A DNA stretch of 49,414 nucleotides from Apostichopus parvimensis (lineage: Eukaryota; Echinodermata; Holothuroidea; Aspidochirotida; Stichopodidae), in assembly GCA_000934455.1 (NCBI GenBank), contig KN886601.1:30685-80098 (forward strand). The letters are read 5' to 3'. The notes under the pieces were generated by a model, which was given only the letters and a program-made list of their open reading frames with translations, searched no databases and was not told the origin of the DNA. The number at the start of each line of letters is the position of its first letter. Positions within the stretch are counted from its first letter, which is position 1. This document shows positions 12,134 through 21,525 of the stretch, piece after piece. The translations under genes and the position numbers were made by a program.

Positions 12134-12796
12134 AACTCCATTACAGAGGATTACTCTTCAGACTTCAACTGAACTGACTTTGCAGCCTTTCTGTCCTTCG
12201 GTAATATATCATGTGACAGATAATCGTACACTGGTTTGAAGAAAGGGGAAACTTCTTGTTCCTTCCTTAATTCATTTATATCAACTGGCAAATTAAAGTC
12301 ACGAATTATCTTTCTCTTAATAACACTCATGAGCTTATCTAATTCAGCTTGTTTGGCACATGCCGTGTGACCAAACTGTCTATCCTAGAAATGAGTGGTT
12401 TTGGTGGAGAGTACAATGATGTAGCATTCTAGTTCTATCAACTAGTCTTGGCTTAGGAAAGTTCTGAATTTTATCAAACTGAACAGCAATAGGTGGAGGC
12501 ACTGATACATTTGGAATGTTACTAGTACCAATTTCATTTACCACATTGTTTGTGATGGGTTGAATATCTTGGTTTCCTACTGTAGGTTGCTCTAACTTTG
12601 AATACCTGACCTTGAAGAGGTGGATTCAGATGACTCCTCAGAACTATCTTTATTTCCTGTGACTTCAGTTTGTTTCTCTGGAAACAAGGCAGGGATTGTG
12701 ATTCCCATTTTCTTAGCATAAGAGCGGGTGACTATTGGGTTGGCAAATTCATGATAGCCATCATCATCTGCCGAAAATGCTACAGGAATGATTTGA
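12134..12796 (-). pseudogene. pol: Pol spacer between RNase H and integrase zinc finger
   Basis: A polar linker is readable only by changing frame: RSYAKKMGITIPALFPEKQ, then a Ser/Glu-rich stretch, and later DKLMSVIKRKIIRDF and VSPFFKPVYDYLSHD. This is the usual variable tether before the HHCC domain in gypsy Pol. Several stops lie in each single frame. Confidence 0.55.
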
Positions 12797-13250
12797 TCAA
12801 TTTCTGAATCTGCGTGATCTTGATAGAAGATCTGCCAAGACTATTTCTGTATCCTTCTTGTAACCAATTTGAAAGGAATAATCTGACAATTTGAGAAGCA
12901 GTTTTTGCAAACGTGGTGTAGGTGCTTCATCCTTAGATTTTAAAATCTGGACAATTGCTGAGTAGTCAACAAGGCATTGAACGTACACCCCTTAAGTAAA
13001 TGTCTGAATGCTGATACATTGATAAACAGTCCGAATAATTCTAATTCTGTAAAACTGTAATTCTGACATGCATTAGGCAGTATTTTGGAATAATAACCAA
13101 GTAGATACTCTCTACCATCAACACTTTGAGTAATATAGGAACCTGTGGCAACTCTGTATCACTATACACTGAAAATGTACCTTATGTTGCTTATGCGACA
13201 CTTTATCTTGACTGAACACAATTATGTCATCATGGTGTGCAATACAAAAG
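12797..13250 (-). pseudogene. pol: RT motif C joined by deletion to RNase H
   Basis: IAHHDDIIVFSQD (variant of the Y-x-D-D box) is followed within about 20 codons by VATGSYITQSVDGREYL and NYSFTELELFG, part of the RNase H domain, then after a one-base frame change VDYSAIVQILKSKDEAPT and LADLLSRS, its C-terminal end. The RT thumb and connection (roughly 150 residues in relatives) are missing, which indicates an internal deletion. The E of FTELEL corresponds to a conserved RNase H Glu. Confidence 0.75.
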
Positions 13251-13316
13251 TTTCTGGATTTCTGCACTTGACCCAGTACTTCATCTATTTTGGCTTGAGA
13301 AACCCTGTTGTTACAT

Positions 13317-14066
13317 TTAATCCCTGTCCAAGACGCTTGTCATAGTAATGTTTGCCTCTATTAACGATGAAACACCTGTATACTTTTGAGCCCATTTAGT
13401 CAAAGAAAGCAATGCAGACTTAAGATCCATCACACTCAAAACAGTTGCATTTGAATTTCCAATACGCATCATGGTTTCTGCTAGTAATGGAAAAGGATGA
13501 TTTATCCGTTTGATGCGTGAATTCAAGTATCTAAAATCAGTCACAACTCTCTTTTCATTTGTGCCTTTCTTCGACACAAGCAACACAGGTGAGGTGTAAG
13601 ATGAATGACCAACACTAAGAATTCCCAAAGTAATTAGTTTATCCATCTCCTTCTCAATGATAAGTTTATCCGACTCAGTCTTAAAGTAAGGTCGAATGAA
13701 AAATGGTTCATTGTTCTCTAGTTCAAAATCAATTTCATGACCATGACAAGCTGAAAATACATTATACAAGGAAAATGCATCCCTATGCTTTAATAACATA
13801 TTGTGAAAATCTGATCTCTCTTCCAAATCAAGAATGCTCTCAGACAATTTCATATGCTTACTAAAAACATCTTCCTCAGTCATATCCAGTAAAGGATCAT
13901 GAGAATCAAGATGAGGATACTTCTCTTGGTTGTATTGTCTCAAAGTTTGTTGAGATGAGACTTCTGAATCTGAATTAATCCTTTCAGCAATATGTAAGAA
14001 GTTCAAAAACTCTGAAGTAACATCCTGAGTAATATGTGCTACATCATTCAGATTCAAATGAGCCAC
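13317..14066 (-). pseudogene. pol: Reverse transcriptase, N-terminal and palm part
   Basis: The 249-codon frame has a linker, then canonical RT blocks: HEIDFELENNEPFFIRPY, SPVLLVSKKG (fingers), KRVVTDFRYLN and VLSVMDLKSALLSL (motif A; the D is the first catalytic Asp). It ends shortly after LTKWAQKYTG. The catalytic second motif appears only in another frame to the left (IAHHDDIIVF, 13223-13250), so the segment between motif A and motif C is shortened and shifted. Intact gypsy RTs have about 60-80 residues here. The start at 14066 is simply the first Met of the frame. Confidence 0.85.
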
Positions 14067-14269
14067 TGGTTACTTCGTACAAAGAACTTCCTTATTTGGC
14101 TGTATTTGTAACCTGAATGAAAGAACTTCCCTTCCTCAAATTTACCAACATTTGAGATGGGCACATCTGGGCTAAAAAACAATTAAACTCCAACACAACT
14201 ACACGATTTCTCAAAATGATGGTACTCTAGCTTGCATACTTATTTTCTTTGTTTGACCTGGTTGAATAG

Positions 14270-14851
14270 TAACATTAGATATAGGTCTGAAATACACATT
14301 CTTCGGTTTGATCTGAAAAGATCTACCTCTGAAATTTTACATACCACCTAACTCAGTTAGAGTGTTATTTCCCAAATCAAGTCTAATCCCACTAAATTAT
14401 CTGCAATCACAGCACTTACTTTAAAGCGATGACTTTGAATTGTAATCTGAAAGTCAATCACATGCGAAGCAGTTAAGAAGTTACCATTGCCCAACTTGAA
14501 GTGAATGGGTTCAACTTTCTTTAGCGTCACAGATGACAGATAATGTGATTTACGAACAAATAACATTAGATATAGGTCTGAAATACACATTCTTCGGTTT
14601 GATCTGAAAAGATCTACCTCTGAAATTTTACATACCACCTAACTCAGTTAGAGTGTTATTTCCCAAATCAAGTCTAATCCCACTAAATTATCTGCAATCA
14701 CAGCACTTACTTTAAAGCGATGACTTTGAATTGTAATCTGAAAGTCAATCACATGCGAAGCAGTTAAGAAGTTACCATTGCCCAACTTGAAGTGAATGGG
14801 TTCAACTTTCTTTAGCGTCACAGATGACAGATAATGTGATTTACGAACAAA
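14270..14851. repeat. Perfect 291-bp tandem duplication inside the retroelement
   Basis: 14270-14560 and 14561-14851 appear identical base for base; both start TAACATTAGATATAGG and end TTACGAACAAA. The period is 97 codons, so the frame is preserved. Such identity within an old, lesion-rich element implies either a very recent duplication or an assembly artefact. Confidence 0.92.
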
Positions 14852-14950
14852 TGACCCAGAAATGATCGACCTGGTAGCACCACTGTCAAATAAAATCAAC
14901 ACATTTTGACCGCCTGGTATTGTACCTTTCACACGATTTTTTGAATCCAA
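14357..14950 (-). pseudogene. Retropepsin-like aspartic protease with duplicated C-terminal half
   Basis: The reading frame from 14950 contains LILFDSGATRSIIS, the D-S-G-A catalytic loop of clan AA proteases, then LGNGNFLTASHVI and a late hydrophobic ADNLVGLDLI flap-end motif. It runs into a stop at 14648. The same 97-codon stretch then repeats at 14357-14560 because of a 291-bp tandem duplication (see the repeat entry). After LVGLD the expected continuation (NNTLTELGGM) lies in another frame, so the protease was already shifted before the duplication. Only the first copy has the active-site loop. Confidence 0.75.
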
Positions 14951-15169
14951 GTTAAGTGTTACATTAACATCTTGACCTAGGTCATAGATTCTACTAATTT
15001 GTTCTTGCCGCTGGTGGGCCTCACAACGAGCGCTATTGCTGACTCCCCTTACTAAAAATTGTGATTACTCGTGTTACCAGCACTACCACCTGGGGTATTA
15101 GTTTCCTCATTGCCATGCACTATTAAAAAGTCTCTTATAACGTTGTTCCAACATGCTCTGTCTTTGACG

Positions 15170-15211
15170 ACATTGTCGCCACTTGTGACCAGGTGATTAA
15201 CAAAAATCACA
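15170..15211 (-). pseudogene. CCHC zinc knuckle with internal stop
   Basis: The minus strand encodes a C-x2-C-x4-H-x4-C box (CDFC, then SPGHKWRQC). The residue after the second Cys is TAA at 15197-15199. The spacing is exactly that of a Gag nucleocapsid knuckle, so the stop is a later mutation within a recognisable domain. Confidence 0.7.
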
Positions 15212-15414
15212 AATCATTGGTCTTCGGGTAAATTCCCGATTTCGCCTGTTACGAGAATTTTGCAAGTCCCGTGTAGGGGACGAGATCGATCACTGTTCAC
15301 TTGTGTCATATCTCACGACTACTAGTAGCGGAGTATGACGTTTCATCCACATGGATGTGATGAGCATATAAATCAAAATAGCACTAAGCTCTATCAACGT
15401 AAGTTTGTAACATG

Positions 15415-15899
15415 TCATTTCAGTGGAGCTGACATTAATACTGATGCTCTGCACTGGGGTGGAAGAGTACTCAAAAATGTGTCTCTTACTTGAGCATCAT
15501 CATAATTGATTTTGCGTGCTGCCTCTCTGATTTTATCTAGATGCACTTCTGCACTGTTCCCTTCTGTATATAAAAGGTTTAAGAAGTCATTAACTAAAGC
15601 AAACTTCGACTTGCTTGGAATAAACATTGAAATAAATGTCTCCCTCAGATTTTGGATGGAAGTGAATGTTTTCTCCTCGATCCACAATCTTGCCCAGTTC
15701 CCTGGCCATATAAGTTCTTTTAAACATTGAAATGACTTTCTGTAAGTCATCATCAGACTCTGGGTTATTCAACTTATGTGATTCCAGATAACCTCTAAAG
15801 AGCAATAAGTGTGAAGTACATGCATCACTGTTGATGGAAATACCATCAAATCTAGTTGGCAAAAGAATCTGTTTGCCGTAATGGCGGTGGCTGTGCCAT
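15415..15899 (-). pseudogene. gag: Gag capsid remnant
   Basis: A start at 15899 (MAQPPPLRQTDSF) loses frame within 15 codons. The adjacent frame then reads LLPTRFDGISINSDACT, and a third stretch ending at 15415 gives NLRETFISMFIPSKSKF, KINYDDAQVRDTFL and PPQCRASVLMS. The pattern, a short hydrophilic start followed by a capsid-like helical region with F-P-S-K-F and RASVL-type blocks, resembles metazoan gypsy Gag proteins. At least two frame changes are needed to read it through. It sits immediately upstream of the zinc knuckle and protease on the same strand. Confidence 0.7.
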
Positions 15900-16240
15900 G
15901 ATACACAAGAATAATACAACTTGAAGCAACATGCAAGCGTGAAAATTGTTGAGTTTAGTGTGCTTATTACTATCCATTTTCTTGCTGGCTGTAAGAACAC
16001 CTTGAGATCTTTTATTTCCCTGATGATCTTTTAACATGTGCAAATTAGTTGAGGTAAATATCAAACAAAGTTGCATCTATTACAAGTAGGCTATGGTTTC
16101 AATGTTTGGATTTGGCCTATATTAATATTCATAGTTGAGTTTTAATGTGTTTATTACTCTTGCTGCCATTTAAATGCCCTTCCGCTTTCTAATTTGCTTG
16201 TCGATCTTTTGATATATGCAAATTAGTTAGCTAAGTTGTT
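15900..16240. repeat. Two diverged copies of an about 105-bp block right of gag
   Basis: About 15949-16055 and 16133-16237 share GTTGAGTTT, TTATTACT, a CTTGCTGxC block, GATCTTTT and ATGCAAATTAGTT in order. This is the region where a 5' LTR or leader would be expected, but I see no match to the left end, so its role is unclear. Confidence 0.4.
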
Positions 16241-16660
16241 CTTTGTTTTCTTTTCTAATGATTTACTGTGCCCCATGGAGTGAGCCAGTCTGCAAAAAAT
16301 TGTTCCACCAATTTCTCCCCCAAAACCCCCCCCCCCCCCCCTCCCCCTACATTGTGCTTGAATAGATTTGAAATTTAAATTGTTGCTTGGTAGGTGCAGG
16401 GTATTGCAGTGAATTTAGCATTCATCATATACATTCAGACACAAAAAAGGGAGAGACAAAGGTTTTTCAGCAGTCAAAAAGTCTAATTACCAATAAAACA
16501 AGTATAATACATTAATTATAATAGGCGATTTATTAGTAACGTTCAAAGGCAACAACAACACATAAAGAGTGAATCATGGTTGAGCGTACTTGGGAACTAC
16601 CCCCAAGGCCCTGCCCATGCCCTCTTTTCTCCCAGTAGGGACAGGCAAGGAGTTAGTTCC
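16240..16660. other. Non-coding stretch
   Basis: AT-rich sequence with a poly-C run near 16327-16340; no exon, terminal repeat or RNA promoter was recognised. Confidence 0.4.
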
Positions 16661-16666
16661 TGTTAT

Positions 16667-17550
16667 CTACAGTTCTCTACTGGTTATCAACATCCAAATT
16701 GCGAAGCATCTTTGCACATGCCCGCAGGTTAACCTATTCGTGGAGTGTGTCCAATCCTCAAATTCGTCCCAATAGCTCAATAATTTCTTCTGGTTGTTTT
16801 TTAACCCTTTCCTCTCCACTCTCTTTAATTTACCTTCTGACACAAGCAGAACTGGAAGTTTTACATAGCTGGCTGCCTCAAGAGAATGGATGGCCCACAC
16901 AAGAGAATAAAAAGGACTCTTAGCCCCTACCTCCTTTTTAAGAGCATGGTGCCACCCTGTAAAGAAACAAGTTAAAAAGCTGTTAATATAATTTGAGCAA
17001 AGTCTGCAACAAGTTGAGATATTAATTTAGTTCCTTTGTGTAATATGACTGTTAAACAAAACAGTTAAAAAAATTAGTTAAAGGATATAAAGTGTCAACT
17101 CCTATCAATCAATTACCTTCTACATCATTGTTGGTCCTGATGGATCTCCGATACATGCACCATGCATCAGGTGCCCACAGTCCATTGCCCATCCAGGTCT
17201 CCCGGATATATGCGCAGAGGGCCTTCATTTCATCCGATGCTGCCTCAACCGCCAGAATATTCAAACTAGGGCCGGATTTGTCCCACTGGCAGCATGGGCA
17301 GAGCCATCATCTTTTTTATGAAGGACTGTGAGCCACTGTCAGTCAGGTATGCCATTCGTTAACCTAAATTTTGCACCTAAAAAGGAAAGGTTTATAGCTT
17401 GATGAAAATACAATAACATATAACAAAACATATAAAAAGACATGTATATATAACCACAACTTACACAAGAAAACCTTTCCAATAAAATAATGAAATTTTC
17501 TTTGTTTACCTTTCTCCACACTGCTTGACGCCAGTGAAAATTACACCCCA
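16667..17550 (-). pseudogene. MULE-type transposase-derived gene, three C-terminal exons, multiple stops
   Basis: On the minus strand exon A (about 17550-17510, CNFHWRQAVWRK), exon B (17376-17117) and exon C (16956-16667) join at phases 0 and 1 with GT-AG borders. Exon B reads FIKKMMALPMLPVGQI, then EAASDEMKALCAYIRETW, LWAPDAW and RTNNDVEG. Exon C begins WHHAL and includes KSPFYSLVWAIHSLEAA, KNNQKKLLSYWDEFE and WMLITSREL before a stop. The FHW-Q-AVWRK / RTNND-EGWH / PFY-L blocks are those of metazoan MULE transposase-domain proteins, many of which sit in host genes with FLYWCH fingers. Lesions are a TAA shortly after VQNLG, a TAG after QIRP, and a one-base shift before LAVEAAS. The upstream catalytic part is not in the window. 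It is therefore a dead relic, either of a transposon or of a domesticated gene. Confidence 0.75.
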
Positions 17551-17559
17551 GAATGTTGA

Positions 17560-18560
17560 TAATTTAGTGATACCCGAATCTTCCCAAATGGCTAGACAGT
17601 TTCATGTTCTTATATAAAGTGTTTTGAAGCTCACAAAATTGACAGAAATCAATGAGAATTTTAATGAAAATTTTTGTTTTATTCAGAATGTTCTTCACTC
17701 AATCCAGATGGTGAATCACAAAATTAATTTATTACTCAGTAAATCATAATGATTCCATAATTAACACATAAATTGGAATGAATGAAAGATGGGGGGGGGG
17801 GGAAGAAGCAAATTAGGCCTTGTTATTGTGATACAAAAGGAGCACTAAAAAGTTATGATCGAAAAGAGTAAAACTTGCTTTGTGGGTATCAAGTGATATG
17901 CCACCATTTATTTAGATATTATCAACCAATGAACATACAGCTAAAGGCTAAGACTGCTATGGGACACATCACACCCTTACCCTAACATACAGAAGAGACA
18001 GACAGATGACGTCTAGCGTTCACTGACACTGGTCAGTAGAATGCAGTAGAAATACTATCAATGTTAGAAAGGAAGCGATTATGCTACACTCAACTGGACA
18101 GATAGAGGAATCTCTTATAAGACTGTGGTCATACATACATAGAACAAAACTAGCTCTTGTGTAGTCTCTAACAAACCATAACAGGGGTGTGATTGTATCC
18201 AAGTTCTTTTTGTTGTCTTTCACGTTTTGTTATGAACTATTTTACACATGAATGAAGAGAACCTTTCAAAAACCTGATTTAAACAAATCGGTGTGGAATG
18301 TTGTAAGCATTTCTTTTGTGCTTATGTTTTATTTAGCTCTTCGTAAGTATTCGATTCAATGTCATATCGATATTTTGTTATCAGAATGAATAGTATCCCT
18401 ACCAATATAGAAAGCAATTATTCAATTTATCGCGGCGCTGTAAAAATTGATTTTAAATAATAATCAGTTGTATAAACCGAAGAGCCTAAGTCATCACAAA
18501 TTACTCATTAATTATTCGTCATTGATACTGTGAGGAATCTAACAACAAAAGAGACACAGA
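17560..18560. other. Non-coding stretch
   Basis: AT-rich, with a poly-G run near 17789-17800. I see no coding exon or clear repeat boundary. Confidence 0.4.
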
Positions 18561-18960
18561 AAAGGAAATAATAGTTGTAAGTTTATAAAGCAAACAGCAA
18601 GGTCATACATTATCATCTGATGAAAGGAGAGCAGGAAACCAAGCATGTCCAAAATAAATAAATAAATAAAATAACACGGTAAAGGAAATAATAGTCGTAA
18701 CTTCACTTTAGGTTTGTGGAATAATATAGAACAAGCCAGCAGTAAGGTCATACTTTATCATCTGATGAAAGGAGAGCAGGAAACCAAGCATGTCCAAAAA
18801 TAAATAAATAAATAAAATAACACGGTAAAGGAAATAATAGTCGTAACTTCACTTTTAGGTTTGTGGAATAATATAGATAGAGTGAACCGGGAAAGTCATA
18901 CAAATCATCTGATGAAAGGAGAGCAGGGCGGGGGGAAAAAATAACACCGTAAAGGAAACC
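18560..18960. repeat. Tandem array of about 120-145 bp units, three copies
   Basis: GGAAATAATAGT opens copies at about 18564, 18683 and 18829. Each includes CATCTGATGAAAGGAGAGCAG; the first two end with CATGTCCAAAAnTAAATAAA and ACACGGTAAA. The third copy lacks the TAAATAAA tract. Length varies through the TAAA tract and a small insertion (CACTTTAGGTTTGTGGAATA) in copies two and three. Confidence 0.85.
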
Positions 18961-19369
18961 CTGTTAAAATATAAACAGAAGGACATTTGAAAAATCAACA
19001 AGATGTGAACGAGAGTTCATATTATTGATAAAGGGAAAGAGGCAAAGAAGGAAAGCAAAGCATGTCAATGAGTCAACATAACCTCATGTTATCATCTTTC
19101 ACATTCATTTTTGGAGAGAAATAAAAATTTGCACAAGTACCACATTTCCACTAGTGAACATCAGCAAGCCCCATTCTCTTTGACCTCTCCTCTCCCCCCC
19201 CCCTCCCCCGCACCGACCACCCCACCACCTTGTTTCCGAATCAAAATCTTTGCTGTCTCCACCCATCCCTAAGTCCAGCTATAACCTATCCATATCCTAC
19301 CTGACACAAGCACACCACAAAGTTGAATATGTTCAATTCTTCTGTTTTTGTCCAAGTCTCAGTCTGCAG

Positions 19370-19578
19370 ATACTGGAACACCACCGAAAAGAGCAGACCT
19401 TTTCCCATTCGTAACGGATGCGACTCTTTGAGCAGTGGCAGACTCTGTACGACCTATAGCAAGAATATCAGAGGAAAATCAAAACCAGTGGAGATGGTTA
19501 AAGAATATCAAAAGAAAGCCAGAAGGCTTAGTCATTCCTTTCCTTGTACCCGGTTTATACATGCAATCAACAGATTGA
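19370..19578 (+). other. Possible exon remnant of unknown gene
   Basis: After a good acceptor (TCTGCAG at 19363-19369) one frame reads TGTPPKRADLFPFVTDATL, meets TGA at 19429-19431, and continues open for 48 codons (VRPIARISEENQNQWRW, then PFLVPGLYMQS) to a TGA at 19576. The amino-acid pattern is protein-like, but I do not recognise it. A chance open frame cannot be excluded. Confidence 0.25.
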
Positions 19579-19934
19579 AATAGCAACGGAGGAAAATATT
19601 TCCTCAACAAGTGCAGGCACACGCACACATGTTATCAGCATAGCATAGATTCCCTTTGGCCTCTGGCAAGGAATCAAAAATGACTATAAAGATAATCAAG
19701 GGAAAAGCTGTGTACCTGATTGTGGGGTAGAAAAAGATGGTGCCCTTTCTATTTAAATGACCACCAGTTAAACATATCAGCATTTCTACCATAGTGTTTA
19801 CTTCCACTATGACGGTTTGTGACTATTAAATACAGGATATGACACTCAATGTTGTTTTAACCGATATTCAGGTAATAAGTACTAGTAAATGTTTATTTAA
19901 TAATTGTTGAGAAAACAAGCAATGCAGTTGTTCT

Positions 19935-20190
19935 TGTACAAACTACCTCCGGTGGAAAAATAGCGATCATTTCAATGCTCGTATGACAGCTCTAGGTATA
20001 ATGGACAATGAAGTGAGCAACTTTCTCATATATAAATATTAAAATTGTTCCATATGAAATGCAGGGGGTGGGGGGGGGTGGCAATCATTTCAAAACTTGT
20101 ATGAGAGCTCTAGGTATAATGGACAATGAAGTGAGCAACTTTCTCATATATTAATATTTTAAAATAATTTCATATGAAAAATCAAGGCAA
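19935..20190. repeat. Tandem duplication, about 120-bp unit x2
   Basis: AGCTCTAGGTATAATGGACA plus the following ATGAAGTGAGCAACTTTCTC occur at about 19989 and 20107. The flanking sequence (GATCATTTCAA / CAATCATTTCAA) also matches, and a poly-G run separates the copies. Confidence 0.85.
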
Positions 20191-20433
20191 CTAAAATCTA
20201 CACCAGGGGTATCATGGAACCAAGTATCTGGTAGGTTGTGGGTTCAAGCCCTGGACAACTAAAATACAAAATGTTTGTGTGTTTTGATTTTGCATGCAGG
20301 AGAGCTATTCCCACCTGAAATGTTCTTCCACATGTTGTCAAAATCTCAAAGGAGCTAAAAATGTAAATTGGGTAGCCACAGAACGTGAAGTGTAGGCTCC
20401 AAGCCTTTTGCCGTTCCTCACATTGCGTCGAGT
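20185..20433 (+). repeat. tRNA-like B-box sequence and downstream tail (SINE remnant?)
   Basis: GGGTTCAAGCCC (about 20242) fits a Pol III B box, with a weak A-box-like TATCATGG about 35 bases upstream. The following 180 bases run into an assembly gap. Classification as a SINE rests only on this box. Confidence 0.3.
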
Positions 20434-20808
20434 NNNNNNNNNNNNNNNNNNNNNNNNNNNNNNNNNNNNNNNNNNNNNNNNNNNNNNNNNNNNNNNNNNN
20501 NNNNNNNNNNNNNNNNNNNNNNNNNNNNNNNNNNNNNNNNNNNNNNNNNNNNNNNNNNNNNNNNNNNNNNNNNNNNNNNNNNNNNNNNNNNNNNNNNNNN
20601 NNNNNNNNNNNNNNNNNNNNNNNNNNNNNNNNNNNNNNNNNNNNNNNNNNNNNNNNNNNNNNNNNNNNNNNNNNNNNNNNNNNNNNNNNNNNNNNNNNNN
20701 NNNNNNNNNNNNNNNNNNNNNNNNNNNNNNNNNNNNNNNNNNNNNNNNNNNNNNNNNNNNNNNNNNNNNNNNNNNNNNNNNNNNNNNNNNNNNNNNNNNN
20801 NNNNNNNN
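20434..20808. other. Assembly gap (375 N)
   Basis: Run of undetermined bases; nothing can be said about its content. The flank to the right contains a minus-strand GGTATCGAGCC, a possible B box. Confidence 0.99.
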
Positions 20809-21061
20809 CCTGATGGCTCGATACCCTGGAGGCAGCTAATCTTAGTTTACCTCACATAAAGTTTTCACAGCTTCCTGGTTCTGAGTCACGTGCAGAAGAG
20901 CTCTCTGAAATGTAGCTTCTGGTTTTTGTATGATAAGGCAGCCAACTTGAACAGCGAGCTAAAAAAGAAAGTCAGAAAATATTTGACCTGTTCATATGTG
21001 GTATTGAGAAGTGAAACAAAAACACACAAAAAAATGACATTTTTTGAAAAAATTACACTTT

Positions 21062-21525
21062 TTTTTGCACTAGCATTTTACAGGCAACAAAATACAGCAA
21101 AGTATCTCATTTGGACAGATGTATATTAAATGCAAGCTGACTGTTTTGATGACTTCACAAAAATGATGATATTTATCTGTCTCCATTCAAATCATCTACT
21201 CTCCCCTTAGACATGAATGAAGAAGTTGGTCACAAATTTAATAATAGTGCACCCCTTCTGATCCCCTTCCAGGTCCCTACTCACCTCCCTCTACCTTGTG
21301 AATTGTCCATTCTTAAGGAAAACACAGGTCTGTGTTTCTACATCAAGATTAAAAGGTAAGAGAGAGGAGTGAAGAATGTTCACATTATCTCCTCCCCAAA
21401 CACTCCCCCATCCCCACACCCCCACATTCCCACACTCCCACACATGTTTCTGAACATTGTAAAGTCATGTGAGAAGGCCTTGCATGGCCTTGATATTTAG
21501 ACTATGCGAAACATTGACAACTATG
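21062..21525 (+). repeat. Segmental duplication copy 1 with exon-like core (21211-21355)
   Basis: This block is about 90% identical to 23860-24284. Its core is bordered by a pyrimidine-rich acceptor (TCTCCCCTTAG) and a donor (AAAAG|GTAAGAG). Between them one frame reads MNEEVGHKFNNSAPLLIPFQ. The 145-nt length breaks the phase-1 symmetry of the other copy because of a 4-base insertion (near CACAGGTCTG), which itself creates another GT. Identity extends equally into flanking non-coding sequence, so coding status is unproved. Confidence 0.6.

Larger units (their letters stand above)
10481..15899 (-). mobile_element. Decayed Ty3/gypsy-type LTR retrotransposon (gag-pol)
   Basis: Reading leftwards on the minus strand the order is Gag capsid, CCHC knuckle, aspartic protease, reverse transcriptase, RNase H, HHCC zinc finger, integrase core and integrase C-terminal domain. 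Integrase following RT-RNase H is the Ty3/gypsy order. The element is dead: the Gag start is frameshifted, the zinc knuckle contains a stop, the protease segment has a 291-bp tandem duplication, RT lacks its centre, and frame changes or stops occur in most domains. No 5' LTR was recognised right of 15899. It lies between the Tie-like EGF exons and a MULE relic and has no open frame long enough for function. Confidence 0.88.

Noticed and set aside
9430-16240. Paired LTRs delimiting the gypsy-type element
   Set aside because: I compared the left candidate (9430-9730) with 15900-16600 and saw no shared blocks, so no LTR pair or insertion age is claimed.
18663-18830. TAAATAAATAAA tracts considered as a microsatellite locus of its own
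   Set aside because: They are part of each unit of the larger tandem array at 18560-18960.
20385-20839. Open frames across the N stretch at 20.4-20.8 kb
   Set aside because: They consist almost entirely of undetermined bases.
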